The notes: generated by a model not told the origin, from the sequence alone. DNA of 64,000 nt from Sinohyriopsis cumingii (GCA_028554795.2 CM068827.1:135562371-135626370); one strand, 5' to 3'; positions 35,859 through 44,835 are shown, numbered from the stretch's first letter. A program made the numbers and translations.

Positions 35859-38800
35859 ATGAAACGATCCCATTCATTCGAGAAGAAAGAAGAAAGTAAG
35901 AGGCAGAAACGTGATCTATCGCCTCGTACCAGGGCTGAGATCTTGGCACAAATTCATGCCAGTGATTTTGAAGAGGACATGAGTGAACCAGAATTTGAAA
36001 CCTCTAAACCAAGTTCATCACCCTTTGTCAACCCTGAAAAGTACTATTCCATTCGAGAGACGGAAAAGCGCTCCTCTAGAAAATTTAGAACCACGGCTTA
36101 CAAATACACGGTGAAGTTTAAAGATTTCAAGGCTGAAGTGCCGTTAGAGAAAGCAGAAGTGTTCATCACCGAGGTGTGGGATTCTTTGCTCACTGCACTC
36201 AAGCAGCAATGTCAACCCAAAGAAGACGATCGCTTGAGACTTTCCATACAACACGACGGTTTGAAATCCCCTGTTTGGATCGAGTTTAGCACCCCTGCAG
36301 AATTGACTGCTTCCAAAGTCATGGACAAGATTCAACACGTACAACAATCTAATGATCAGTTTGACATCACCGATGGTAAAGCCACACTGGACATGACCCA
36401 CGTCTCTCCTCCTCAAGGGACAGGACGCAAAAAGATGTTATTGGTGGACGACCTTCGCAACACCAAAACGAGTCTCGTCCGAATTAACAACCCTCATGAC
36501 CAGATGTGTTTAGCCCGTGCCATCGTGGTGGGACGAACCTATGCCAACAAGAACGACACGGTAGAATGGAAAAGAACCTGGAAAACTATTCAACGATCCG
36601 ATCGAGCCAAACAACAAAATGAAGCAGAACTCCTGTTACAACAAGCCGGACTGTCCAAAGACACACCCTGTGGCATTCCTGAGATGCAAAAATTGCAAGA
36701 TGTCCTAGCTCCACGATACACCTTGAAAGTGCACCCTCAAGAAGTGCGCGGACCTCTGTTGTTTCGAGGCCAAGACTTTAAGGACGGAAAATACATTCAC
36801 CTTTATCATCACGATGACCATTTCGATGCCATTACCAGTATCACTGGATTCCTGAGATATGTTTATTATTGTGAGAAATGTGACTATGGTTATAATAATC
36901 GAGAGCAACACAAACATTGTGGATGGAAATGCTCAGGATGTTTGGCCTCTCCACCCTGTCTGAGCGAAGAACCAGTGCCTTGTTCCACTTGTCTGCGCAC
37001 GTTTGTCAGCCCTAAATGTTACCAACAACATTTGAAGACGCAAGGTTCACAGAAGAAATGCGCTTGTCAACTGCTGAGATTGTGCTCTACGTGTGAACAA
37101 GTCATACGTACCAATAATACCAAGGCACACGTATGTTCAGGAAAGAAAAAATGTCACATTTGTCACCACATCGTGGACTTGGAACACCAATGTTACGTGC
37201 AAAAATACCAACCCCCACCAGAGAAAGAGGACGGTCACAAGAAGAAAGGCAATTTCATCTTTTTCGATTTCGAATGCATGCAAGAGACTGGCATTCACAT
37301 CCCTAATTTCTGCGTGGCTCATCGAGCGTGCGAGAAGTGCATTCAAGAACCTATCTTCAGTCATTGCCCTCACTGCAGCAAGATTCCTGGAGGGCGTGAA
37401 AAAATCTTTCGGGGACCAAATACGTTAGCCGATTTTGCCCAATGGGTCTTAGACCCCGTCGACAAGACGTGGAGCCAAGAGGACATCGAACGTTACGGAG
37501 ATTGTCATCGTCATGCCACGGTGATGGCTCACAATTTTTCCGGATACGATGGACAGTTTCTTTTGAGGTACTATACGGAACAAGGCACCGAACGTCCTAA
37601 AGTGACTTTGAACGGGGCCAAAATCATTTTCATGCAAGTGGGACAAGTACAGTTTAAAGATTCGATGAGCTATTTGGCCATGCCTTTGAGTCGAATGCCT
37701 AAAACGTTTGGAATGACAGAAATGGCTAAAGGGTACTTTCCACACTTTTTCAATACGGAAGCCAATCAACATGCCGTTCTACCCCATTTACCTGAGGCTC
37801 ACTATTACGACCCCGACAACATGCGTACCGAACAACGAGAAGCTTTCTACGCTTGGTACCAGGCTCACGCCTCGGACCCTTTCGACTTTCAGGAAGAAAT
37901 GCTAAAGTATTGTCGTTCCGACGTGGACATTTTACGGCGTTGCTGTGGAAAATTTCGAGAACTGTTCATGGAACACGGAGGGGTCGATCCTTTGAAAGAA
38001 GCTTGCACCATTGCCAAAGCGTGTTCCTTAGTGTATCGACAACGATTCATGCCTGAAAACACCGTGGCTGTCATCAGTCCTCAAACGACCCACTTTGTCA
38101 AACGTCAATACTCGGTCAAAGCCCTACGTTGGTTACATTACTTGTGCGACAAGGAAGACAAGTGGATTCAGCATGCTCGCAACGGAGGGGGCGAAAAGAC
38201 CATCGGAACGTATTCGGTCGATGGCTGGGACTTAGAAAACCCCAAGATCGTGTACGAGTTTAACGGTTGCTTATTTCACGGATGTCCCGTCTGTTACCCT
38301 GACCGTGGTACTAAAAATCAGTTTTTGCAACGAACCATGGAAGACTTGTACCAGGACACTTGTCAGCGACGCCTAAAGTTAGAACAGGAAGGATACCAAG
38401 TGGTGGAAATGTGGGAACACGAGTACGATCACCGTATGAAAACCGATCCCGAGTTTAAACGTCTCGTGGAAAGTTACAAGCTGATGGACCCGCTGAACCC
38501 GAGGGATAGTTTGTACGGAGGAAGGACCAATGCCACCTGTTTGCTGTACCAAGCCGACGAAGAGAAAGGAGAAGAAATCAAATACTTGGACGTGTGTTCG
38601 CTGTATCCCTACGTGTGCAAATATTGTCGCTTTCCTGTAGGGCACCCGCAATTGCTGACGGAACACATTGACCTGGTCAACATTCGACAATACGAAGGCT
38701 TGATCAAGTGCAAAGTTTTGCCTCCCACGAACCTATACCATCCCGTCTTACCTCACCATTGTCAAGGCAAACTGATGTTTCCCTTGTGCCGTACTTGTGC

Positions 38801-39905
38801 CGAAACGTGCAACCAAGACCAGCCTTGTCAGCACAGCCAGGAAGAACGGGCCTTGACGGGAACCTGGGTCAGCGTGGAATTGTTCAAAGCTCTGGACATG
38901 GGATACCAACTGTTAGAAGTGTACGAAATTTGCCACTTTCCCAAGACACAACAGTATCGCAAGGGTGACCCCACGCAGAAAGGCATTTTCGCAGACTACG
39001 TGGATGCCTTTTTGAAACTGAAGCAAGAAGCTAGCGGCTATCCTTCCTGGTGTCACACTCCCGAAGACCAAATAAAATTCAAAGAGAAATATTACGAACA
39101 AGAAGGCATCACTTTAGACCACATCGAGAAAAACGAAGGCAGGCGATCGTTTGCCAAAGTGATGTTAAATTGCTTGTGGGGTAAAATGGCACAACGACCG
39201 TGTTTACCCAAGACGGAATATTTGACAGAACCTTCCCGCTACTTCCAGATGATTCACGACAAAACCAAATACATGAAACACGTGGACGTCGTTCGAGAGA
39301 ATTTGATCTTGGTCAATTACGAAGAAGATCTGGACTTTGTACAAGACGATCCTTTTGGAAATGTCATCATTGCGGCTTACGTGACAGCCCATGCTCACTT
39401 AAAATTGTACGAAGCTTTAGAACTGTTAGAAGAACGCGTCCTGTACTTTGACACGGACAGTTGCATCTACATCCATCACCCGATTCAACATCACCCTAGC
39501 ATCGAAGGAGACCGTTTAGGAGCCTGGACAGACGAGCATCCCGACGACAAGATTCTAAGTTTTGTCAGTGGCGGTCCCAAAAATTACGGCTACCAATACC
39601 GGGACAAACAAGGAGAAGTGCACACGACGTGCAAAGTGAAAGGACTGACTCTGAATTATCGTACCAGTCGAGTGGTCAACTTTGGGGTAATGAAAGAAGC
39701 CTTGCAATCGGGAGAGGATGGAAACTTTAAAGTGACCACTCACCAACCGAACAAGATTGTACGTTTACCCACTCATCACATCGTCAGTCGGCCCTTGGAA
39801 AAAGTCTATCAAATCGTGTACCAGAAGCGAGTTCGACTTCCCAATCATTTCACCTTACCGTACGGTCACGTCGGTATTGGTCTGTATATAAAAAAGGAAC
39901 CCTAG
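35859..39905 (+). CDS. polB: Protein-primed type B DNA polymerase
   Basis: 1348 residues, usual for Polinton/adintovirus PolB. A leader of ~330 residues and Cys/His clusters (about 335-450, e.g. CEKCDYG, CSGCLASPPC) precede the catalytic parts. Exonuclease: FFDFEC (~470), HNFSGYDGQF (~558) and YCRSDVDIL (~684). Polymerase: motif A YLDVCSLYP (~909-917), motif B KVMLNCLWGKM (~1100), motif C YFDTDS (~1196-1201), and KVKGLTLNY (~1260). All expected catalytic acids are present. It replicates the linear element genome, probably from a terminal protein at the repeats. The gene is intact; the TATA box is at 35805. Confidence 0.97.
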   Translation: MKRSHSFEKKEESKRQKRDLSPRTRAEILAQIHASDFEEDMSEPEFETSKPSSSPFVNPEKYYSIRETEKRSSRKFRTTAYKYTVKFKDFKAEVPLEKAEVFITEVWDSLLTALKQQCQPKEDDRLRLSIQHDGLKSPVWIEFSTPAELTASKVMDKIQHVQQSNDQFDITDGKATLDMTHVSPPQGTGRKKMLLVDDLRNTKTSLVRINNPHDQMCLARAIVVGRTYANKNDTVEWKRTWKTIQRSDRAKQQNEAELLLQQAGLSKDTPCGIPEMQKLQDVLAPRYTLKVHPQEVRGPLLFRGQDFKDGKYIHLYHHDDHFDAITSITGFLRYVYYCEKCDYGYNNREQHKHCGWKCSGCLASPPCLSEEPVPCSTCLRTFVSPKCYQQHLKTQGSQKKCACQLLRLCSTCEQVIRTNNTKAHVCSGKKKCHICHHIVDLEHQCYVQKYQPPPEKEDGHKKKGNFIFFDFECMQETGIHIPNFCVAHRACEKCIQEPIFSHCPHCSKIPGGREKIFRGPNTLADFAQWVLDPVDKTWSQEDIERYGDCHRHATVMAHNFSGYDGQFLLRYYTEQGTERPKVTLNGAKIIFMQVGQVQFKDSMSYLAMPLSRMPKTFGMTEMAKGYFPHFFNTEANQHAVLPHLPEAHYYDPDNMRTEQREAFYAWYQAHASDPFDFQEEMLKYCRSDVDILRRCCGKFRELFMEHGGVDPLKEACTIAKACSLVYRQRFMPENTVAVISPQTTHFVKRQYSVKALRWLHYLCDKEDKWIQHARNGGGEKTIGTYSVDGWDLENPKIVYEFNGCLFHGCPVCYPDRGTKNQFLQRTMEDLYQDTCQRRLKLEQEGYQVVEMWEHEYDHRMKTDPEFKRLVESYKLMDPLNPRDSLYGGRTNATCLLYQADEEKGEEIKYLDVCSLYPYVCKYCRFPVGHPQLLTEHIDLVNIRQYEGLIKCKVLPPTNLYHPVLPHHCQGKLMFPLCRTCAETCNQDQPCQHSQEERALTGTWVSVELFKALDMGYQLLEVYEICHFPKTQQYRKGDPTQKGIFADYVDAFLKLKQEASGYPSWCHTPEDQIKFKEKYYEQEGITLDHIEKNEGRRSFAKVMLNCLWGKMAQRPCLPKTEYLTEPSRYFQMIHDKTKYMKHVDVVRENLILVNYEEDLDFVQDDPFGNVIIAAYVTAHAHLKLYEALELLEERVLYFDTDSCIYIHHPIQHHPSIEGDRLGAWTDEHPDDKILSFVSGGPKNYGYQYRDKQGEVHTTCKVKGLTLNYRTSRVVNFGVMKEALQSGEDGNFKVTTHQPNKIVRLPTHHIVSRPLEKVYQIVYQKRVRLPNHFTLPYGHVGIGLYIKKEP
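39885..39897 (+). promoter_or_regulatory. TATA box of the BIR gene
   Basis: TATATAAAAAAGG overlaps the last codons of polB, about 60 bp before the ATG at 39951. Confidence 0.6.
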
Positions 39906-39950
39906 GCAAGATCGATAGTTCATTGTGACTACCAAGACCGAGCGAACAAG

Positions 39951-40688
39951 ATGAATACTTTGAAAAAGACATCGTTCCAGTTTGGGGATTGTAAAAAAGT
40001 TGTATCTTCCTCTAGTGTGACTAATACTGGATGGATAAGACCCATGCATTGCGACGGAAAATGTCCGGAAGGAAACTGCGATTGTCCATGTGGTTACCAT
40101 TGTAATTGCGTAACGGAGTTTGCAGACGAGTGCGATTGTGAGCCTTGCGATGGGACCGATGCTGCACGTTGTGACCTGAGCGATGCCGTAAAGCATCATG
40201 GGAACTTTGTTTTCACTGCCCCTGTCATGGAAAGTGATGCTGTGCGTGTCAAACCTGAGGGATGCGAAAGCGATGCCGCTCGTCCTCTTAGACATTTTAC
40301 CGGGTTTAAAGGGGAATGTTCACCTTCACGTCTACCCCCCTACGGATGTCATCCAGCCCTGAGCAAACTCCTGTTCATGTCACCCAACCCTTATCGAAAC
40401 GAACCTGTGAAAGACGAATATTCGTTTCCTGTGCGTTTGTCGGAATACTGCGACTTTGAAAATCGTCTTCAATCGTTCAAAGGAAAATGGCCAAAGTATC
40501 TGGGAGGACCGACCCCCGAAGAATTAGCCAGAGCCGGATTTTTCTACTTGGGCGAAGGAGATAAAGTCAAGTGCTTCAGTTGCGGTGTGTCACTTCACCA
40601 CTGGGAACCGCAAGATTCGGCCTACGTTGAACATGCTCGATGGTCACCGAATTGTCATTACTTACCTTTAGTGGGACCGAGACATTGA
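39951..40688 (+). CDS. Single-BIR IAP-like protein
   Basis: 245 residues. The C-terminal ~80 residues form a BIR domain: YCDFENRLQSF, LARAGFFYLGEGDKVKCFSC, then VEHARWSPNCHYL, with zinc ligands near C207, C210, H227 and C234. The N-terminal half is unusual: a Cys-rich stretch (CDGKCPEGNCDCPCGYHCNC) and short repeats around SDAV/DAAR. There is no RING domain. BIR proteins of insects and their DNA viruses block caspases or regulate cell division; an anti-apoptotic role is inferred. It has its own TATA box at 39885 and lies between polB and the paralogue cluster. Confidence 0.9.
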   Translation: MNTLKKTSFQFGDCKKVVSSSSVTNTGWIRPMHCDGKCPEGNCDCPCGYHCNCVTEFADECDCEPCDGTDAARCDLSDAVKHHGNFVFTAPVMESDAVRVKPEGCESDAARPLRHFTGFKGECSPSRLPPYGCHPALSKLLFMSPNPYRNEPVKDEYSFPVRLSEYCDFENRLQSFKGKWPKYLGGPTPEELARAGFFYLGEGDKVKCFSCGVSLHHWEPQDSAYVEHARWSPNCHYLPLVGPRH

Positions 40689-40716
40689 AGTAACTTCTTA
40701 CCATAATAATCTGTTC

Positions 40717-41172
40717 ATGAATACTTTACAAGAGAACATTCGTGCTTTGCCTGTGGAGTTGAGAGAACGCATTTACCGAGAGCTGGTCAAAATACAAGTG
40801 AAACGTAAAGAACAATTGCATCCGATACGTCACCGGTGTTTGAACCACTGGTACCTGAAGGCTATACAAGGACTGATTCAATTGAAAGTGTTCCATTGGA
40901 CAGACATTGATCAACGACCTCCTGGTTATAAAAAGGAATGGTTTGGTATTGACGATTCTATCTACTACATTGTAAACGTACTGCATCGAATTCCAGAGGA
41001 AGAGTTAACGAATTACCAACATCTTGAACACAATGTCAACTTGGTGAAAGAGGAAACTTCTGAACGAATTGTAATGTGTAGATTAGTGACTCAACGATTT
41101 AAATTCGACACTGAAGTGAAACCATGTTTGTGCAAAGAGTACATTTCTTGTGTCAGACCAAAGAGGATTTAG
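40717..41172 (+). CDS. Tandem paralogue 1, F-box-like N-terminus
   Basis: 151 residues. The first ~38 residues (NIRALPVELRERIYRELVKI) are almost identical in the next two genes and resemble the start of an F-box (LPxEL, hydrophobic spacing). The rest has diverged strongly, though HWYLK and a Lys/Glu-rich helix remain alignable. No known family confirmed. The spacing to the next gene is 12 bp. An F-box role (recruiting SCF ubiquitin ligase) is only a hypothesis. Confidence 0.8.
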   Translation: MNTLQENIRALPVELRERIYRELVKIQVKRKEQLHPIRHRCLNHWYLKAIQGLIQLKVFHWTDIDQRPPGYKKEWFGIDDSIYYIVNVLHRIPEEELTNYQHLEHNVNLVKEETSERIVMCRLVTQRFKFDTEVKPCLCKEYISCVRPKRI

Positions 41173-41184
41173 TATGACCTATTC

Positions 41185-41703
41185 ATGGATACTTTACAAG
41201 AGAACATTCGTGCTTTGCCTGTGGAGTTGAGAGAACGCATTTACCGAGAGCTGGTCAAAATACAAGTGAAACGTAAAGAACAATTGCATCCGATACGTCA
41301 CCAGATCTTTAACCACTGGTACCTGAATGGTATAAGAGAACTGATTCGTCAGAAATTCTTTCAATGGTCAGACATTGTTCAAAACTTTGAGGTCGCTAAT
41401 GATCGACATGTTCATGATTATGGTTACTTCGAGATTCACCTAGTGCAATGCATTGAGGAAGACAAGTTAAAGGATTACAAACATATTTTACGTGGAATCT
41501 ACTTAGAGGAAGAGGAAACACCTAAACGAACTCTGACGTTTCGGTTACAGTATGCAAGATTTAGATTCCCTACTGGAGAACGAAGATCTCTGGCTAGAAA
41601 GTACGTCTATTGCATCCGAAAAAAAGAGAATATAAAAAGAGGCTGCCATGCCACGGTTTATGTCACATGTCATCCAACAGATTCCGTGGAAGGAACTCAA
41701 TGA
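41185..41703 (+). CDS. Tandem paralogue 2, F-box-like N-terminus
   Basis: 172 residues. About the first 115 nt are nearly identical to the 40717 gene, and then it diverges. The C-terminal end (HATVYVTCHPTDSVEGTQ) is read from DNA that in another frame encodes the copied start of the 74-aa gene (41648 onward), showing that the duplication unit ran past the stop of the ancestral gene. Confidence 0.8.
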   Translation: MDTLQENIRALPVELRERIYRELVKIQVKRKEQLHPIRHQIFNHWYLNGIRELIRQKFFQWSDIVQNFEVANDRHVHDYGYFEIHLVQCIEEDKLKDYKHILRGIYLEEEETPKRTLTFRLQYARFRFPTGERRSLARKYVYCIRKKENIKRGCHATVYVTCHPTDSVEGTQ

Positions 41704-41710
41704 CCTATTC

Positions 41711-42235
41711 ATGGATACTTTACAAGAGAACATTCGTGCTTTGCCTGTGGAGTTGAGAGAAAGGATTTACCGAGAGCTGGTGAAAATACAAGTGAAACGT
41801 AAAGAACAATTGCATCCGTTACGTCACCAGATCTTTAACCACTGGTACCTGAAGGGTATAAGAGGACTGATTCGTCAGAAATTTTTTCACTGGTCAGACC
41901 TTGTTGAATACTTTCAGTATATGAATGATGATGGGCTAGACGTTCGTAATTTTGGTTACTTGGAGATTCACTTACTGCAACGTATTGAGGAAGACGAGTT
42001 AAAGGATTACCAACATTTGTTACATGGAATCTGCTTAGAAAAAGACGAAACATCTAGACAAACTCTGACGTTTCAGTTACAGTATGTAACATTTAAATTC
42101 CCTACTGGAGAACGAACGTGTTTGGTTAGAAATTACCTTTATTGCTTCCGAAACAAAGACACTATAAAATCAAGTTGCCATGCCACGGATTATGTCACAT
42201 ATCATTCAACAGATTCCGTGGAAGGAACTCAATGA
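41711..42235 (+). CDS. Tandem paralogue 3, F-box-like N-terminus
   Basis: 174 residues from the ATG at 41711, the start equivalent to its paralogues. The frame stays open upstream to an ATG at 41648, so a longer form with 21 extra residues (PRFMSHVIQQIPWKELNDLF) could be made. That extension is the copied N-terminus of the small gene at 42180. It is closest to paralogue 2 in its middle part (GIRGLIRQKFFHWSD). The C-terminus overlaps the start of the 42180 gene by 56 bp. Confidence 0.8.
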   Translation: MDTLQENIRALPVELRERIYRELVKIQVKRKEQLHPLRHQIFNHWYLKGIRGLIRQKFFHWSDLVEYFQYMNDDGLDVRNFGYLEIHLLQRIEEDELKDYQHLLHGICLEKDETSRQTLTFQLQYVTFKFPTGERTCLVRNYLYCFRNKDTIKSSCHATDYVTYHSTDSVEGTQ

Positions 42236-42404
42236 CCATATTCAAACCGTGGATCATTACCATCAATTATTACAAGAATTGTATCCATTCAATTTGGGAC
42301 GACAAGTGGTGTGTGTCTTAGTGACTTGTTTTCTGGGATTTCGTTTACCAGCCGATTCCTTGTGGACTCTTTACGATCAGTACTTACCACCTCCATGGCC
42401 TTAA
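42180..42404 (+). CDS. Small protein of unknown function (74 aa)
   Basis: MPRIMSHIIQQIPWKELND, then QLLQELYPFNLGRQVVCVLV and a Trp/Pro-rich end (LWTLYDQYLPPPWP). Residues ~40-55 are hydrophobic. Support comes from the partial duplicate of its start at 41648, conserved in frame, and from its tight overlap with the gene on each side (56 bp upstream, 10 bp downstream). No family recognised. Confidence 0.55.
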   Translation: MPRIMSHIIQQIPWKELNDHIQTVDHYHQLLQELYPFNLGRQVVCVLVTCFLGFRLPADSLWTLYDQYLPPPWP

Positions 42405-42944
42405 ATGGTCACGAAAAACTCCTTTTGCTCAAAGCCTTGCGGTTTCATCTGGATACTTCTCGACCTCAACAGGAAAAAAAGATTCGTCAACTTTTAGCTA
42501 CCCAAGACGTGTATGACGATGTGTGTGTAGCTTGTGACTTACACCCTCATTGGACAGATGTTCGTGATTGGAAAAAGGGGGGTTTTGAGGGTTGGACCCA
42601 AGAAGTGGCCCAGTATGCACAAGAGTTGTTCAAGGAAAAAAGTTACTTTTCAACCCGTGTTAGTGACGGTGCCAGAAGAACCCGTCACCGAGAACAACCA
42701 CTCGCTTCAGGACAGGACTGTCATGGACAGGCCTGAAAGGTCATTCCGGGAGGACACTTGTGTGACAATACCTCATGTAGAGACTGTAAGAACATTACAC
42801 ACTGTCCCTAGGACATCTTCGTTACCCAAAACATGTTGTACAGACACTTGTTTATATTCCACTTTGATCGCTTTGCTGTGTTTTATATTCCTGTACATCA
42901 CTATTTGGGTTGTATGTATTTTTGTCTTTCGTGTTCATATTTGA
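42395..42944 (+). CDS. Unknown protein, probably frameshifted, with C-terminal membrane helix
   Basis: The ATG at 42395 opens MALNGHEKLLLLKALRFHLD with DVRDWKKGGFEGWTQEVAQ, and the frame stops at 42734-42736. From about 42642 the neighbouring frame is better: VPEEPVTENNHSLQ through a Cys-containing stretch to a hydrophobic C-terminus (LIALLCFIFLYITIWVVCIF) ending at 42944. The change occurs at a run of six A (42636-42641). One A too many, or a +1 frameshift, would join them; two overlapping genes is the alternative. AATAAA follows at 42952. Function unknown; the joined form would be a tail-anchored membrane protein. Confidence 0.55.
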
Positions 42945-42951
42945 AACATTC

Positions 42952-42957
42952 AATAAA
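42952..42957 (+). terminator. Poly(A) signal AATAAA
   Basis: Eight bases after the stop at 42944 and before the TATA box of the ATPase gene. A conventional signal, unlike the histone-like hairpins of the small end genes. Confidence 0.6.
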
Positions 42958-42972
42958 CGTGTTCTGAAAAAG

Positions 42973-42980
42973 TATATAAA
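42973..42980 (+). promoter_or_regulatory. TATA box of the ATPase gene
   Basis: TATATAAA, about 50 bp before the ATG at 43028. Confidence 0.6.
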
Positions 42981-43027
42981 CTCTTGTCTTGTTTGTTTTT
43001 CGTGTCACAAGTGACATTTCTCACACC

Positions 43028-43771
43028 ATGGCTACCTCTGCTGTCTCTGCTCCCTCTTCCTCTACTGTCAAAGTCATCGACGAACACTTAGATCGTGCCA
43101 GTTGGGAGGCTTTGTATCTTCGCCATCCCTTTAACATGCTCATTGCTGGACCTAGCGGTTCTGGCAAAACCGAATTCGTCAAACGTTTGATCGAACATAA
43201 ACATCATTTGATCGATCGGCCCCCTCAACGGATCGTGTGGTGTTACAAAGAGTGGCAATCGGCGTACAGCCTTTTGCGAGAAAGTCAAGGCGATTCCATC
43301 GTGTTTGTGGAAGGCATTCCTAAAGAAGACGACGGCATCGTCTCTGACTCCCGTCTAACCCATTTGGTCATTTTCGACGACATGTTAGGAGAAGACGAAG
43401 AAGAAATTAAATTGTGGTTTACGCGCAAAGGGCATCACCGTAATGCCAGTGTCGTTTACATCACCCAAAATTTGTTTCAACAAAGTAAAGCCCATCGTAC
43501 CATCAGTCTCAATGCGCATTACGTGGTCTTGTTTAAAAGTCCTCGAGATAAATCGCAAGTGCAAGTCTTAGCCAAACAGTTAGGAACGCCTTGGCTGACT
43601 CAGGCGTACGACGATGCCACTCAAACTCCACACGCCTATTTACTCGTCGATTTGAAACCTACGACCCCCGAGGATTTGCGATTTCGTACCCACTTGTTTC
43701 ACCACTGGTGCCAAGACGGAGGGCCTGTCCTGTACACGTCTCCGTCCTCGACTTCATTTCACTCCCCATGA
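43028..43771 (+). CDS. Genome-packaging ATPase (FtsK/A32-like)
   Basis: 247 residues. Walker A GPSGSGKT at ~41-48, Walker B hydrophobic strand and acids LVIFDD at ~113-118, and a later THNLF-like sensor region (VYITQNLFQQ). Polintons and related viruses use this ATPase to fill capsids with DNA. The ATG at 43028 follows the TATA box; the open frame extends upstream only by non-ATG codons. Intact. Confidence 0.93.
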   Translation: MATSAVSAPSSSTVKVIDEHLDRASWEALYLRHPFNMLIAGPSGSGKTEFVKRLIEHKHHLIDRPPQRIVWCYKEWQSAYSLLRESQGDSIVFVEGIPKEDDGIVSDSRLTHLVIFDDMLGEDEEEIKLWFTRKGHHRNASVVYITQNLFQQSKAHRTISLNAHYVVLFKSPRDKSQVQVLAKQLGTPWLTQAYDDATQTPHAYLLVDLKPTTPEDLRFRTHLFHHWCQDGGPVLYTSPSSTSFHSP

Positions 43772-43778
43772 AAAAATC

Positions 43779-43786
43779 TATAAAAA
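43779..43786 (+). promoter_or_regulatory. TATA box of the Lys-rich protein gene
   Basis: TATAAAAA, 45 bp before the ATG at 43824 and just after the ATPase stop. Confidence 0.6.
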
Positions 43787-43823
43787 CCTCAGACCCTTTT
43801 CGTCTGTCTCACACAGTGTGAAC

Positions 43824-44777
43824 ATGACGTCCCTTCAGTCGCATCTTCCCGTCAAATTGATTCGTGCCTTGTATGGCATCAGTCGAGAAAAAGATCCACA
43901 AACACGAGCTCGTGTCTTAGAAGCTAGTCTCAAAGAAGTCTTACGATGGTTCACGGTGACGGCACGTCAAATACTCCAAGGAATCATTCAGATTCCTCAT
44001 CAAACCCAACGCTTTTTCGATCGAAACAAAGTCGCTTTGGTCCAACTGGCCGATCCCCGCATCGACACTCAAACCAAAAAACAAATCATTTTGAAACCTG
44101 GAGGGAGCGGTACTCTAGGAGGGGTCATCATTCGCTCACTCTTAAGATGGGATCCTAATGCCCCCAAAATTATCCCCAAGACAAAAGTTCAACGAAGCCC
44201 CAAGAAGAAAAAGAAAAAGACCAAGTCCCCAAGAAGAATAACTTCTCCAGTGGCAGGACCCTCCTCTTACCAGACACCACCACCATCACCCCGGAAAAAG
44301 AAAAGAAGCCCCCAGAAAAAGAAACAGAGAAAAAGTCCCCAGAAAAAGAAAAGTCCACAGAAGAAAACTAGTCGCAAGAGAGGCACTTCGGCCAGGACGC
44401 AACCTTACACTCGCAAGCCACGACCTGCCACAACGTCTCCGGTAGCCTCACGTTTGTCCACTTCTCCGTTGATGTCACCAGGAACTGAAGAGTACTTGGA
44501 GACGTTGATTACACCAAGAACTTCTCCGTTGATGACCCCCAAAAGAACTTCCCCAGTGGCAGGACCTTCCCATTTAGCGGCAGTGGCTGCTGCTCACAAA
44601 GTACCTTCTCCCAAAATCAAAGTTCAAGAAAGATCGGGCATGTTACAAAGTTTACTGGATTTGTCCAAGCAAGAACTGGCTCGATTTAGTCCGTTACGTA
44701 CCCCTGCACGACGTGTCATGCCTGTCCTCAAACTGATAAAACGTAAAGACAATCAGTGGCGACGCGTTCCAGTATAA
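43824..44777 (+). CDS. Lys/Ser/Pro-rich virion core candidate
   Basis: 317 residues. The N-terminal ~110 residues are a folded-looking domain (HLPVKLIRALYGISREKDP) ending in VALVQLADPRIDTQTKKQII and LKPGGSGTLGGVIIRSLL. This resembles the basic-KK-then-GG pattern of the pX-like gene that follows. The middle is made of SPKKK/SPQKKK repeats (about residues 122-200), like histone-tail or protamine DNA-condensing segments. The C-terminus has repeated TSPLM motifs and a conserved-looking basic end. A DNA-condensing core role in the virion is inferred. TATA box at 43779. Confidence 0.75.
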   Translation: MTSLQSHLPVKLIRALYGISREKDPQTRARVLEASLKEVLRWFTVTARQILQGIIQIPHQTQRFFDRNKVALVQLADPRIDTQTKKQIILKPGGSGTLGGVIIRSLLRWDPNAPKIIPKTKVQRSPKKKKKKTKSPRRITSPVAGPSSYQTPPPSPRKKKRSPQKKKQRKSPQKKKSPQKKTSRKRGTSARTQPYTRKPRPATTSPVASRLSTSPLMSPGTEEYLETLITPRTSPLMTPKRTSPVAGPSHLAAVAAAHKVPSPKIKVQERSGMLQSLLDLSKQELARFSPLRTPARRVMPVLKLIKRKDNQWRRVPV

Positions 44778-44780
44778 AAA
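44773..44780 (+). promoter_or_regulatory. TATA box of the pX-like gene
   Basis: TATAAAAA at the very end of the preceding gene, overlapping its stop codon; about 60 bp before the ATG at 44836. Confidence 0.55.
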
Positions 44781-44835
44781 TGGCCTGTGACCGAGTAGGG
44801 TATCAGTGTTTTTAGGTGCTCCTAAAGACTCAAAG

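Noticed and set aside
42636-42642. Classical -1 ribosomal slippery site A AAA AAG
   Set aside because: The upstream reading frame does not place codons as required, and the downstream frame is +1. An indel or +1 event fits better.
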